A stretch of DNA of 44,046 nt, taken from positions 1 to 44,046 of the forward strand of contig JAGHSF010000060.1 of the NCBI GenBank assembly GCA_018065985.1, read 5' to 3'. Positions 1 to 9,082 of this stretch are shown here, piece after piece; position 1 is the stretch's first letter, and each line of letters begins with the position of its first letter. A program made the position numbers and the translations under genes. The notes under the pieces were generated by a model. That model did no database searches. It worked only from the letters and a program-made list of their open reading frames with translations, and was not told where the DNA came from. The DNA is from Candidatus Cryptobacteroides choladohippi. Lineage in GTDB: Bacteria > Bacteroidota > Bacteroidia > Bacteroidales > UBA932.

Positions 1-453
1 CTTGATCTACTTCTGGACAGTGAAATTACGGAATCAATTCAAATCGACACGCTGCATTTTTGCTTATAACTAATTGTTAAACAATATATTACAAAGAACT
101 AACAAATATTTCTTTGGACACTAGTGAAGACAGGATAGGAATGGAAGAACTGATTCCCAAAATGGAAATGCTCACAAAAATATTCCATGGTTATTATCCG
201 ATACAGGCCCAATATGATGGCGTACATAAAAGAATACCTGCATTGAGGTAAAACGGTAGTGTTTCATCGAGTGTGTCCGGAGTCCATTCCCGGCACTGCG
301 CAGCATGCCGGGATGGCTTTTCGTCTGGCAGGACATGAGCCGTACCGGATAGGATATGACCACCTTGGAAACGTCCGCTCTGTCGTCAGCCTTTCAGAAC
401 GCATCGGTTGACAACGTCGTGGGAGCAGAAGTGGGAGTCGCCTCGGACTAACG
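1..453. other. Non-coding or degraded left flank
   Basis: I find no convincing gene here. The first ~250 bases are clearly more AT-rich than the rest of the window. A 36-codon plus-strand reading frame starts at 141 and stops at 251. A second open frame, shifted relative to it, runs from 247 to a stop near 412 without a start codon of its own. Joined by one frameshift near 249 the two would encode about 90 residues, so this could be the remnant of a broken gene, but I recognise no family. A 7-bp inverted repeat (CAAAGAA at 92-98, TTCTTTG at 110-116) precedes the first frame. Confidence 0.35.
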
Positions 454-2199
454 TCAGTCTGCCGAGCGAGGAGAGTTCCGGCGCATGAGCGAGTCAAGGG
501 GGATCTCCGGCTCTCGCACGTCTTCGGGTACCGGCATTCCCGAGAATGTGCCGAAGTACTGAACGCAGGCATCGCGCCACCGGCGGGCGTCGGCCTCCTG
601 GACAGTCAGGCGTTCCTGCACTGCATTCCAGCGCTCCCTGTCCACATAGGGCCTGGCGCCTTCCCAGATCTTCAGGAAATCCTGCACCTCGGAAACACCC
701 CAGTCGTAATGCAGGCAGAGTTCGTCCCAGAGGCTTCTGCCGCTGCTCATCCTGTAGTCCCAGGGCACATGGTGGAACCAGAGGAGCAGGTTCTCGGGGC
801 AAGTTCCGATGTTCTCGTATTGCGAGCGGAGAGGCTCGGGATACTGGGCGGTATTGCCTGTGCCTGTGGCCTCGGTCCTGTCGAATCCTATGCCGTCGGC
901 GGCTGCCTTGTGGCAGTATGCGGGTGCACAGTCGGGTCTTGTAGCCCCCTCCCATGGTCCGGGACCATAGTGGCTGCCGTTGCATAGCATGTGCGTTCCC
1001 AGAGGCATCTCGTAGTCCACGCATGCTTCGCGGGAGCGCATCATCATGTCCTTGACGGGGCGTATGAATTCTCTGGTGAAGCGTTTGCCGGAGCACCACC
1101 AGGGCTTGCGGAAGGTACCGCGCAGCCATTCCTCTGCGATCTGTCCGGGATCGAGGGTGGGATCCCATGCGAGGCGTCCGAAGGCGTACCAGTTTGCCTG
1201 TGAGAAGATATGACCGCACCAGGACGCGTCCTGGCCGGTATTGGCAACGCCGGCGATAGCCCTTCGGCAGTTTGATATCTGCCCGGTGCCGAACATGCAT
1301 GCGAAGAACTCCTCCCACATTGTACCAAGGTACGTCAGATGCCAGCTCTGCCCGAGATACTCCTGCGTTATCTGCAGCTCGGGCATCATGTCTGTTTTTT
1401 TCAGGTTGAAGAACAGCGGGTTGATGGGTTCTCGCGGCTGGAAGCCGACGGGGCCGTTCTTTACCTGGACTATGACGTTCTCGCGGAATGTGCCGTCAAG
1501 AGGCATGAACTCCTCCACGTCCTGGCTGGCCATGTCCGGACTCTCCGGCGAAGTGACGGAAGTCCGCCACATGACGATTCCTGCACGCGTGGCCATGAGC
1601 CTTGCGATCATGTTGGCTCCCTGGGCCTGGGTGCGTCCGAAGTCCTGCGGGCCAGGCAGCCCCTCGGACGAGGCCTTCACGAGGAACCCGCCGAAGTTCG
1701 GGACCAGCTCATATATCCGGTCGACCTTTGCCTTCCACCAGTCGCAGACCCTTATGTCCAGAGGGTCGGCGGTGTCAAGATCGCCAAGGGCCATGGGGCT
1801 GGCGAAGTTGACGGCAAGGAACACATCCATGTCGTATCTTTCCAGAATCCTGGCGATGTTGGAAACTCTGTACAGATATTCCTCCGTTAGTATACCGGGG
1901 TCTGCGTTCACGTTGTTGAGCACCACTCCGTTGATGCCTATGGACTTGATGAGGCGGCAGTACCGTTCGATACGCTCCTTGGGAAGATCGCCTGTCCAGT
2001 TCCATATGGATTCCCCGGCATAGCCGCATTCCACCGTGTTGTCGAGATTGTCCCAGTGGTCCAGGATACGGTACTCGAAATAAGGCTCTCCCTGCGGAGC
2101 GGGCACGCCGCAGTTCAGCCATAATTCATCATTGCCATTGGAGCATCCGACGGCAATGAGTGCCAGTATTGACAGCAGTATTCTGTTCATCTGTTTCAT
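454..2199 (-). CDS. GH67 alpha-glucuronidase-like lipoprotein, lacking the N-terminal domain
   Basis: GH67 enzymes remove (4-O-methyl)glucuronic acid from the non-reducing end of xylo-oligosaccharides. This 581-residue protein starts with a lipoprotein signal (lipobox ending at Cys19) and reaches the catalytic TIM barrel within about 25 residues (DHWDN near 47-51, GYAGESIW near 59-66). The roughly 120-150-residue N-terminal domain usual in GH67 is therefore missing. The acid region VKASSEG carries Glu179. In the base region NGPVGFQPREP, Gly252 stands where the family normally has Asp. The second carboxylate region (ELQITQEYLG, Glu274) is kept. I chose the start at 2199 because the signal peptide begins there; the longer upstream frame only reads through the uxuB 3' end. 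It is the last gene of the operon, 35 bases after uxuB. Family assignment is firm; full activity is doubtful. Confidence 0.85.
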   Translation of the reverse strand: MKQMNRILLSILALIAVGCSNGNDELWLNCGVPAPQGEPYFEYRILDHWDNLDNTVECGYAGESIWNWTGDLPKERIERYCRLIKSIGINGVVLNNVNADPGILTEEYLYRVSNIARILERYDMDVFLAVNFASPMALGDLDTADPLDIRVCDWWKAKVDRIYELVPNFGGFLVKASSEGLPGPQDFGRTQAQGANMIARLMATRAGIVMWRTSVTSPESPDMASQDVEEFMPLDGTFRENVIVQVKNGPVGFQPREPINPLFFNLKKTDMMPELQITQEYLGQSWHLTYLGTMWEEFFACMFGTGQISNCRRAIAGVANTGQDASWCGHIFSQANWYAFGRLAWDPTLDPGQIAEEWLRGTFRKPWWCSGKRFTREFIRPVKDMMMRSREACVDYEMPLGTHMLCNGSHYGPGPWEGATRPDCAPAYCHKAAADGIGFDRTEATGTGNTAQYPEPLRSQYENIGTCPENLLLWFHHVPWDYRMSSGRSLWDELCLHYDWGVSEVQDFLKIWEGARPYVDRERWNAVQERLTVQEADARRWRDACVQYFGTFSGMPVPEDVREPEIPLDSLMRRNSPRSAD

Positions 2200-2234
2200 G
2201 GATTGCTTCGATGTTTCTGCTCCCGGCAGAAAGC

Positions 2235-3824
2235 CTATCTGCCTGAAACGTATTTGTGAAGAGTCTTTCTCACCGCACCGGGGCCTGCGTAGAGCTCTTT
2301 CACCATGCCTTCGATCTTTTCTCCGAGACCTGCCTCGTAGAGGTCGAGACCGAACACGTCGCTGCGGCTGAAGAGGGTTTTGAGGCAGCTCCAATCCTGC
2401 CCGGGCCTGCCGAGCTCGAGGGGTGCCACCACAGCCTGCAGTTCAGAGAGAAGAGGGTCGGTCGAGGGCTCGAACGGAGCCCCGTTGTCGTCGAGTCCCT
2501 TGAGGTAGCGGGCGTATCCTGCAAGCACGAGAGGGATGAGCACGAGGTTTTCCATGTCGAGACCGCGGGCGATGTATTTCCTGATGGTCTCTCCGAAGCG
2601 TATGGGCAGCTTCTGGGATGTGTCGGTAGCGATGCGCTGCGGTGCGTCGGGCATGAAGGGGTTGGGCAGACGCTTTCCTATGACGGTGCCTATGAACTCG
2701 TAGGGATTGAGCACGCCCGGGTCGGTAACCACGGGCATGGCCTCTATGTAGCCCAGTTTCTGGATGAAGCTGCGTATGTCGTCATCGGCCATCTCGGCGG
2801 AGATGAGGTCGTAGCCGAGCATGCAGCCGTAGATTGACATTGCGGTGTGCAGAGGGTTGAGGCATGTGGTGACCTTCATGGTCTCCACCTTGTCGACGGT
2901 CTCCCTGGTCGTGTAGAGTGCGCCTCCAAGCTCGAGCGGAGGCCTTCCGTTGGTGTAGTTGTCCTCAACCACAAGGTACTGCACCTCCTCGGCATTCACG
3001 AAGGGGGCTGTGAAGGTCTTCTTTCCGGTGATGATGGTGCCGTTGTCCTCGAAGCCGTCGGCGGCTATCATCTCCTGCACCTTTGCATGGGGGCGCGGGG
3101 TGATCTTGTCGATCATCGACCACGGGAAGGTTACCTTGCTTCCGTCTTTCAGGTAGCTGACGAATTCTGCCGGTACCAGCCCTTCCCGGGCCCAGGCTTC
3201 GGCGTAGGCGAGCACGCCGGCCTTCAGCTTGTCTCCGTTGTGCGAGCAGTTGTCGGTGCTCTGGAGGGTGACGGGCAGTGCCCCGGCCTTCCAGCGCTCG
3301 AAGAGCAGTGCGGCCGTCTTTCCCATGGCAAGAGCGGGCTCAAGGCCGCGCTCCAGGTCTGCGGGATTCACAAAGTAGCCCTTCTCGGTGATGGTGAAAG
3401 TCACCATCTGCAGGCTGGGGGCCCTAAAAATCTCACACAGGCGCTCCCAGTCCCCTGCGAACTGGAAGTCGGCCTTGAGGCTCTCGGTCACCGATGCGAT
3501 GACCTTCTTCTCAATGGTGCCGCCGGACTGCAGGCTCACCAGGAGCGAGAGGTTGCTGTAGGGGCGGTAGGCCTTGTCGATGATTTCGTAGTCGAAACTT
3601 TCCGCAACGATCACGCCCTTGTCGTACCTGCCGCTGTTCAGGGCGTCGTTGAGTATTGCGGCGTGGAATGCGCGGAAGATGTTGCCGGCACCGAAATGCA
3701 CCCATGTGGGGGCCTCGAAGGTGTTCTTTCTTACGGCTTCAATGTCGAATTTCGGGAGTTCGTAGCCTTTTGCCTCCCACTCTGAGCGGTCGAATCCCGG
3801 TGTGAGTATCTGGTTGAGTTTCAT
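2235..3824 (-). CDS. uxuB: D-mannonate oxidoreductase (fructuronate reductase), UxuB
   Basis: Member of the mannitol dehydrogenase family, 529 residues from the chosen start. It interconverts D-fructuronate and D-mannonate with NAD(H), the step before mannonate dehydratase in cytoplasmic glucuronate breakdown. The N-terminal nucleotide-binding region reads VHFGAGNIFRAF (near residues 35-50). The family signature around TDNCSHNGDKLK and the C-terminal helical domain are present. The start at 3824 lies 4 bases after the uxuA stop; an upstream in-frame ATG at 3857 would overlap uxuA. The neighbours (uxuA upstream, GH67 alpha-glucuronidase downstream) support fructuronate rather than mannitol or tagaturonate as substrate, although UxuB and UxaB are hard to separate by sequence alone. 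Confidence 0.9.
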   Translation of the reverse strand: MKLNQILTPGFDRSEWEAKGYELPKFDIEAVRKNTFEAPTWVHFGAGNIFRAFHAAILNDALNSGRYDKGVIVAESFDYEIIDKAYRPYSNLSLLVSLQSGGTIEKKVIASVTESLKADFQFAGDWERLCEIFRAPSLQMVTFTITEKGYFVNPADLERGLEPALAMGKTAALLFERWKAGALPVTLQSTDNCSHNGDKLKAGVLAYAEAWAREGLVPAEFVSYLKDGSKVTFPWSMIDKITPRPHAKVQEMIAADGFEDNGTIITGKKTFTAPFVNAEEVQYLVVEDNYTNGRPPLELGGALYTTRETVDKVETMKVTTCLNPLHTAMSIYGCMLGYDLISAEMADDDIRSFIQKLGYIEAMPVVTDPGVLNPYEFIGTVIGKRLPNPFMPDAPQRIATDTSQKLPIRFGETIRKYIARGLDMENLVLIPLVLAGYARYLKGLDDNGAPFEPSTDPLLSELQAVVAPLELGRPGQDWSCLKTLFSRSDVFGLDLYEAGLGEKIEGMVKELYAGPGAVRKTLHKYVSGR

Positions 3825-3828
3825 GGCT

Positions 3829-5031
3829 TCAATTCTTGTTGGCAAGTTCGTCTTCAACTGCTGCCATCATGCCTGTGACCTGGCCGAGGGCGAGCATCCG
3901 GCCGTAGAATCCGTAGCCGGGATTGTATCCTCCGTCGGCATCGCCGAGTATGTCCTTTCCGTGGTCCACGCGCATGGGCAGGCCGATTCCGCCGTTTGCG
4001 TTGCGGCGGCGCTCCTCTTCGGTGAATATGCGGCAGAGCTCCACAAGATGGGCACGTCCGCCCCAGTGGGGAGCCTCGATGAAGTTGCCTCCGCCGAGGG
4101 TCTGGCATGAGCGCAGATGGATGAAATGGGTCCTTGACGCGTACTTGTGCGCCATTGCGACGACGTCGTTCTGTTCGCCGGCACTGAGCGAGCCTGCGCA
4201 GAATGTAAGGCCGTTGTGAGGGTTGTCAACAGCGCTGAGGAACCACTCGATGTCCTCGTCGGTGCGTACGATTCTCGGCAGACCGAGAACCTCCATGGGG
4301 GGATCGTCGGGATGCACGCACATGTTGATGTCCCATTTCTCGCACACCGGCATGATGGCGTTGAGGAAATACTTCATGTTTTCGCGCAGGGTCTCCTTGT
4401 CTATGCCCCTGTAGAGCTCGAGCAGGCCCTTGAACTTCTTGATCGGCTCCTTGTCGCCTTCGGAGATGTTGCCGTTCACGAAGCCCTGGGTCTTTACGAT
4501 GATGTTCTCCACGAGCTTGTGCCTGTCCTCGGCGGTCATGGTCTTGTCCATTTCATTCACCTTGGCGACAATCTCTGCGGGGAAGTCCTTCTCGGCGCCC
4601 TCCCGCTCGAGGATCTTGATGTCGAAGTACGCGAAGTTGGCGTAGTCGAAGAAGAGGGAGGTGCTGCCGTCGGGCCAGGGGTGCTTGAGGTCGGTGCGTG
4701 CCCAGTCGAGGACGGGCATGAAGTTGTAGCATATGGTCTTTATGCCGCACTTTCCGAGGTTCTCGAGACTGATGATGTAGTTCTCGATGAGATGGTCCCT
4801 TTCGGGACCGGCATACTTGATGGCCTCGCATACGGGAAGGCTCTCGACGACTGACCATCTGAGACCGTATGACTCTATGTAGTCCTTGAGGTCCATTATG
4901 GCCTCTTCAGTCCATATTTCTCCGTTGGGAATGTCGTGCAGGGCGGTTACGAGGCCCTCGACACCAATCTGTCTGAGCATCGGGAGAGTGATCTTGTCCT
5001 TCTTCCCGAACCATCTCCAAGTCTTTTCCAT
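3829..5031 (-). CDS. uxuA: Mannonate dehydratase, UxuA
   Basis: Dehydrates D-mannonate to 2-keto-3-deoxygluconate in the cytoplasm, feeding the Entner-Doudoroff branch. The 400-residue length is normal for UxuA. The opening MEKTWRWFGKKDKITL, the segment CVHPDDPP, the FCAGSLSAGEQND stretch and FIHLRS all match the family and include the metal-binding His and Cys positions. The frame remains open upstream to 5169, but that part overlaps the GH95 gene in another frame and looks non-coding, so I place the start at 5031. It sits 14 bases after the GH95 stop and 4 bases before uxuB, consistent with one transcript. Confidence 0.93.
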   Translation of the reverse strand: MEKTWRWFGKKDKITLPMLRQIGVEGLVTALHDIPNGEIWTEEAIMDLKDYIESYGLRWSVVESLPVCEAIKYAGPERDHLIENYIISLENLGKCGIKTICYNFMPVLDWARTDLKHPWPDGSTSLFFDYANFAYFDIKILEREGAEKDFPAEIVAKVNEMDKTMTAEDRHKLVENIIVKTQGFVNGNISEGDKEPIKKFKGLLELYRGIDKETLRENMKYFLNAIMPVCEKWDINMCVHPDDPPMEVLGLPRIVRTDEDIEWFLSAVDNPHNGLTFCAGSLSAGEQNDVVAMAHKYASRTHFIHLRSCQTLGGGNFIEAPHWGGRAHLVELCRIFTEEERRRNANGGIGLPMRVDHGKDILGDADGGYNPGYGFYGRMLALGQVTGMMAAVEDELANKN

Positions 5032-5045
5032 ATTCTTCCTGTATA

Positions 5046-7367
5046 TTATATCTGTATCTTCTGATCCTTTGTGGTGTCGAACTCGAGGTCCTTGCCCTGA
5101 TAGCGGACGCGCAGTTTTCCGCCGAGTGTAGATGTTATGGTCGCACCCGTGAGCTTGCCGTCGCTCCACTGCATGTCAACCACGAATCCGCCCCTTGCAC
5201 GCAGGCCCCTTGCGCTGCCTTCAGGCCATGCCGAGGGCAGAGCCGGCAGCAGTTCCACAACGCCGGTATGGCTCTGCAGGAGCATTTCCGCGATTCCGGC
5301 ACATGCGCCGAAGTTGCCGTCGATCTGGAAAGGCGGGTGCGCATCGAAGAGGTTGGGATAGGTCCTTCCGGAGTGGCCGCCGTCGTAGAGAGGCTTCTTG
5401 CTGCCATCGGCGTCGATGAGGGAAAGCATGTTGCTCAGGATCTTGAAGGCGTGGTCACCGTCCTTCATCCTTGCCCAGAAGTTGGTCTTCCATCCAAGGC
5501 TCCAGCCGGTAGCCATGTCGCCGCGCTGCAGGAGAGTGTTTCTGGCGCCCTCGAAGAGTTCCGGAGTGAGCACGGGATCTATCTGGTTTGACGGATACAG
5601 GCCGTACAGATGTGAGATGTGCCTGTGCTCGTCGTTGGGATCGTCCCAGTCCTCGATCCACTCCTGAAGCTGTCCGTGCCTGCCCACCTTCATGGGAGGA
5701 AGCTTGGCTATGGCTGCAGCGGCCTCGGCCTGGAAATCATCGTCAACGCCAAGTATCTTTGCAGCCTCGAGTGCGCTTGAGAGCGCGTCGAAAGCTATCT
5801 GGTTGTCCATGGTGCATCCGGCTGTGACGGCGGTGCGCTTGCCAAGTCCGCCATGCTCGGGGCTGACTGAAGGAACCACCACAAGGTAGCCGTGAGGGTC
5901 CTCCTGCATGTAGTCGAGGTAGAATTCGGCAGCGCCCTTGAGAACCGGGTACCACTCCTTGAGGAAGGCCTCGTCGGGTGAGTACAGGTAGTGCTGCCAG
6001 ATGTGCGTGGCAAGCCATGACCCGCCGTTGGGGAACATGCCCCAGTGGGCGCCGTCAACAGGGCCTGTGATTCGCCACAGGTCGGTGTTGTGATGGGTTA
6101 CCCAGCCTCGGCAGTCATACATCTTCCTGGCTGTCACGGCACCGGTGACGCTGAGGTCGCGCACCATCTCGAAGAGGGGCTCTGCGCACTCGGTCAGGCC
6201 GCATACCTCTGCAGGCCAGTAGTTCATCTCTGTGTTGATGTTTATGGTGTACTTGCTGTCCCAGGGGGCCATGAACTCGTCGTTCCATATGCCCTGCAGG
6301 TTCGCGGGCTGTCCGCCGGGCTGCGAGCTGCTGATGAGCAGATACTTGCCGTAGTTGAACATGAGCTCCACCATTCCCATGTCGTCGCTGCCGCTGAACC
6401 TGTCGAGGCGCAGCTCGGTGGGAAGTGCTGCGTTGGCGCCTGCGGGCAGGTTGATGGCGCTGCGGCCGTACTGCTCATAGTATGCGTTCACATGGCGCTT
6501 GCGCAGGGTGCTGTAGGACATCCCTGCTGCGGCAGCAAGGCGCTTTGCGTTGATGGCGTCGGGGTCGCCGCTCACGTCATGGTAATTCACGTAATTGGTT
6601 GCGGCAGAAATCAATACGGTAGATTTTCTGCTTCCGGTCACCTTGATGGCGTTGCCATCTGCCTGGGCCTTGCCGTCGCCTTTCACCAGAACGGCGATCT
6701 TGGCTGTAAGTGCAGGTGCCACGCCTTCATGCTCCACTCCCTTTACTGCTGCGACGAGGGTACAGCCATCGGCGCTTGTCTCGAACTCGAGCTCGGAGTC
6801 GAAGGAGATCCTGAAATCAGAGGGCTTGCTGCTGCCGAGCTGCATCACCAGCACCTTCTCGGGAAGGGAGGCGAACACCTCGCGGCTGTACTCTGTGCCT
6901 TCTGAGGTGAAGCTGCTCTGCACCACTGCGTTGCGGAGGTCGAGGCTGCGCCTGTAGTCCTGCTCCTGGCCGATTCCGTCAAAGTCGATGAAAAGGCTTC
7001 CGGCGTCGAGGTAGCGCATTCCGTGAGGCCCCAGGATGAAGTCTTCGTCGATTATTTCAGCTGCTTCCTCCTCCTTTCCGGCGAAGATGAGCTGGCGTAC
7101 CTCGTCAAGCCTTGCAAGGGAACGGTCGCTGTTGCAGTTGTAAGGGCCGCCGCTCCAGAAGGTCTCTTCGTTGAGCTGTATCTCCTCACGTGCCGTGCCG
7201 CCATATACCATGGCTCCGATGTTCGAGTTGCCTATAGGCAGTGCTTCCAGCCATGCGGTGGCGGGGCCGTTGTACCAGAGAAGTTCGTTGGGGCCGGCCT
7301 GCTGCTCGCTTTTCGAGCAGGCGCCCATACATGCCAGTGTGGCAATAATGAATAGTATCTTTTTCAT
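5046..7367 (-). CDS. GH95 glycoside hydrolase lipoprotein (alpha-L-fucosidase or alpha-L-galactosidase)
   Basis: A 773-residue GH95 enzyme with a lipoprotein signal ([19 protein letters not shown], lipid Cys17). The N-terminal beta domain opens with [18 protein letters not shown] and [11 protein letters not shown]. The (alpha/alpha)6 catalytic domain has the diagnostic HHNTDLWR segment, [19 protein letters not shown] and the C-terminal [19 protein letters not shown]95 enzymes are inverting exo-enzymes on alpha-1,2-linked L-fucose or, in some Bacteroides complex-xylan loci, L-galactose. Because the other genes of the operon handle glucuronate from xylan, an L-galactose or L-fucose cap on complex glucuronoarabinoxylan is a reasonable substrate, but this is inference. 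It is the first gene of the operon, with a promoter near 7473-7503 and a leader of roughly 100 bases. The start at 7367 is set by the signal peptide. Confidence 0.88.
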   Translation of the reverse strand: MKKILFIIATLACMGACSKSEQQAGPNELLWYNGPATAWLEALPIGNSNIGAMVYGGTAREEIQLNEETFWSGGPYNCNSDRSLARLDEVRQLIFAGKEEEAAEIIDEDFILGPHGMRYLDAGSLFIDFDGIGQEQDYRRSLDLRNAVVQSSFTSEGTEYSREVFASLPEKVLVMQLGSSKPSDFRISFDSELEFETSADGCTLVAAVKGVEHEGVAPALTAKIAVLVKGDGKAQADGNAIKVTGSRKSTVLISAATNYVNYHDVSGDPDAINAKRLAAAAGMSYSTLRKRHVNAYYEQYGRSAINLPAGANAALPTELRLDRFSGSDDMGMVELMFNYGKYLLISSSQPGGQPANLQGIWNDEFMAPWDSKYTININTEMNYWPAEVCGLTECAEPLFEMVRDLSVTGAVTARKMYDCRGWVTHHNTDLWRITGPVDGAHWGMFPNGGSWLATHIWQHYLYSPDEAFLKEWYPVLKGAAEFYLDYMQEDPHGYLVVVPSVSPEHGGLGKRTAVTAGCTMDNQIAFDALSSALEAAKILGVDDDFQAEAAAAIAKLPPMKVGRHGQLQEWIEDWDDPNDEHRHISHLYGLYPSNQIDPVLTPELFEGARNTLLQRGDMATGWSLGWKTNFWARMKDGDHAFKILSNMLSLIDADGSKKPLYDGGHSGRTYPNLFDAHPPFQIDGNFGACAGIAEMLLQSHTGVVELLPALPSAWPEGSARGLRARGGFVVDMQWSDGKLTGATITSTLGGKLRVRYQGKDLEFDTTKDQKIQI

Positions 7368-7472
7368 AATCAGTGATTTACTGTGTTTTAGCCATTCCGG
7401 ACACCGGTTTGCGCCTGCCGTGGCGTGGTTGGTATGCAGAGCAGAGCTTGTGCGTATCCGTGTTATGTATGA

Positions 7473-7503
7473 CAAAGATAGTTTCTGCATTTCAAAGACC
7501 AAA
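7473..7503 (-). promoter_or_regulatory. Bacteroidota-type promoter for the GH95-uxuA-uxuB-GH67 operon
   Basis: On the minus strand TATCTTTG (7473-7480) fits the -7 consensus TAnnTTTG. A TTTG (7500-7503) lies 19 bases upstream, the spacing expected for the Bacteroidota primary sigma factor. Transcription should begin near 7466, giving about 100 bases of leader before the GH95 start codon. Confidence 0.8.
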
Positions 7504-7578
7504 ACCAAATGCAGACCTTTTTGCAACAATTTTTTCAATAATACCGTAAAGATTTCTTTTTGTGCCTGTAAAAAATGC

Positions 7579-7586
7579 TATTTTTG
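7579..7586 (+). promoter_or_regulatory. -7 promoter element (TATTTTTG) for the surface-protein cluster
   Basis: TATTTTTG matches TAnnTTTG and lies 24 bases before the start codon at 7611. The nearest TTTG (7559-7562) is only 16 bases upstream, shorter than the usual 19-21, so the -33 element is uncertain. Confidence 0.6.
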
Positions 7587-7610
7587 TGCCGCATTATGTG
7601 TCAATCACTT

Positions 7611-7745
7611 ATGAAAACAAATATTAACGGCTACACAGCCCCCGAGGTGGAGCTGGTGGCAATCGAGGAGACGGCCGTGATCTGCCAGGCATCCCTGCAG
7701 GATTACGACTACGAAGATGAACCGGGATGGTTCAACCGCAATTAA
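7611..7745 (+). CDS. Small acidic protein of unknown function, 44 residues
   Basis: A 44-residue frame starts 24 bases after a good -7 element and ends one base before the next start codon. The product is acidic, has one Cys (residue 25) and a Tyr/Asp/Glu-rich tail, and has no signal peptide or membrane segment. Its layout, a Lys/Asn start followed by PEVELVAIEE, resembles small Bacteroidales proteins commonly encoded just before surface lipoprotein genes. The promoter position and tight spacing to the lipoprotein gene support real translation and translational coupling. No function can be assigned. Confidence 0.65.
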   Translation: MKTNINGYTAPEVELVAIEETAVICQASLQDYDYEDEPGWFNRN

Positions 7746-7746
7746 T

Positions 7747-9069
7747 ATGGAGAAGAGAGTTATGAGACATTCAGGAATCATTCTGCTCTTCGCAGCAGCA
7801 GCCCTCCTTGCAGGATGTGCAAAGGACGGCAATCTCAAGGGCACAGCCAATGGCGAGCCCACAATCTTTACCGCCACTGTAGCCGGAACAAAGACAGCGC
7901 TCTCGGTTGAAGGCGCTGCCGGAAAGCTCGCCTGGGAAGAAGGCGACGAAATCAGCATCAACGGTGTGGCCTATGTCGCAACACCGGATCCGGAGAACCC
8001 TGCAAGGGCCACTCTCGCACCCAAGGGTGCTGAGGAGGCCGAGCCCGTGGGTGGAAAGTACTATGCCACCTATGCCTGCGAGTTCGACGCAGCGGAGCAG
8101 AGCGGAGTCCTGCCTGCAGTACAGGTCTACAATGAGAACAGTCTTGCAGGTGTTGCCCCCATGTTCGCCGTAAGCACCAGCACCGAGCTGAGTTTCGAGA
8201 ACATGTGCTCGCTCCTTGAGATCACCCTCAAGGGCGACGCTGAAATTGCAGGCATCACCCTTTCTTCAGGCAACCTTCCCTTGAGCGGAGAGTTCATCAT
8301 CGACGAGGAAGGTCTGTTCCTGACAGAGGAGGCCACATCCGTGACCCTCGATTGCGGTGGAACCAAACTTGTACCTGACGGCGTAAGTTTCTACGTTGCA
8401 GTGCCTGCCGGCTCATACTGGCAGCTCAAGATCGTGGTCACCGACACAGATGGCAAGGTCTGGAAGATCGTCACTCCCTCGTATGCCGAGGTTGAAGGAA
8501 ACAAGATATATCCCCTCACCTTCTCGCCCGAGTTCGAGGAAGACATCTTTGTCAGCGGTGAGTATGCTGTAAACGCCCAGGGCGGCAAGGTCAGGTTCGT
8601 GAAGGGCAACCTCGTCTGCGAGAATGGTGCATATTCCATAGCTGCCAGCCAGACCGGAGCAGGTTCCCTGTTCTCCGCCAATGAGTTCGGCGCAATCGAT
8701 CCCAAGGCCGTATCCAGCGAGCCTGTCAGGACCCTTTCCGCAGAAGAATGGGACTACCTCCTCAAGAATACCGACAAGGTCAAGCTGTTCGAAGTTGAGG
8801 GCCACAGCGGTGTCATCCTCATCCCCAACGGAGTGGACTACACAACCGAGACCGCATGGAGCATCCTTGAAGAGAACGGTGCGGTGTTCATCCCTGCTGC
8901 AGGCTATGCGTACGGCGATTCAGCCGTGTGCGGCCAGAATGAGGGCGGCAGCTACTGGACAGCCGGCGGCAACTGCTTCGACTTCGATGCCTGCAGCATC
9001 TACGTCGGAAGCGACGCTCCTGCCACAATCAGGCAGTCAGTAAGATTTGTTGTTGACGTAAAGGAATAA
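7747..9069 (+). CDS. Fimbrillin-like surface lipoprotein
   Basis: A 440-residue lipoprotein (lipobox LLAGC, then KDGN) anchored in the cell envelope. After the signal the sequence FTATVAGTKTALS...GKLAWEEGDEISING is typical of fimbrillin-like Bacteroidales proteins with a beta-sandwich N-terminal half (about residues 30-265). The C-terminal half (about 270-440) matches a repeat-domain type common in this order: GGKVRFVKGNL, LSAEEWDYLL, GVILIPNG, GAVFIPAAGY and a final SVRFVVDVKE strand. Ligand and partners are unknown. The start at 7747 is one base after the preceding small gene. An alternative ATG at 7762 has a purine-rich GGAGAAGAG stretch at a suitable distance and gives a more compact signal peptide. 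Confidence 0.75.
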   Translation: MEKRVMRHSGIILLFAAAALLAGCAKDGNLKGTANGEPTIFTATVAGTKTALSVEGAAGKLAWEEGDEISINGVAYVATPDPENPARATLAPKGAEEAEPVGGKYYATYACEFDAAEQSGVLPAVQVYNENSLAGVAPMFAVSTSTELSFENMCSLLEITLKGDAEIAGITLSSGNLPLSGEFIIDEEGLFLTEEATSVTLDCGGTKLVPDGVSFYVAVPAGSYWQLKIVVTDTDGKVWKIVTPSYAEVEGNKIYPLTFSPEFEEDIFVSGEYAVNAQGGKVRFVKGNLVCENGAYSIAASQTGAGSLFSANEFGAIDPKAVSSEPVRTLSAEEWDYLLKNTDKVKLFEVEGHSGVILIPNGVDYTTETAWSILEENGAVFIPAAGYAYGDSAVCGQNEGGSYWTAGGNCFDFDACSIYVGSDAPATIRQSVRFVVDVKE

Positions 9070-9074
9070 GGAGG
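9068..9074 (+). promoter_or_regulatory. Strong Shine-Dalgarno sequence before the BspA-like gene
   Basis: AAGGAGG overlaps the end of the preceding stop codon and lies 8 bases before the ATG at 9083. Such perfect sites are uncommon in Bacteroidota, where initiation mostly relies on A-rich leaders. Here it may ensure re-initiation after the lipoprotein gene. Confidence 0.6.
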
Positions 9075-9082
9075 ACGGAATC

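Noticed and set aside
300..412. Resemblance of the YDHLGNVRSV stretch to RHS-repeat proteins
   Set aside because: Only about ten residues fit, there is no start codon in frame, and no other RHS motif is present.
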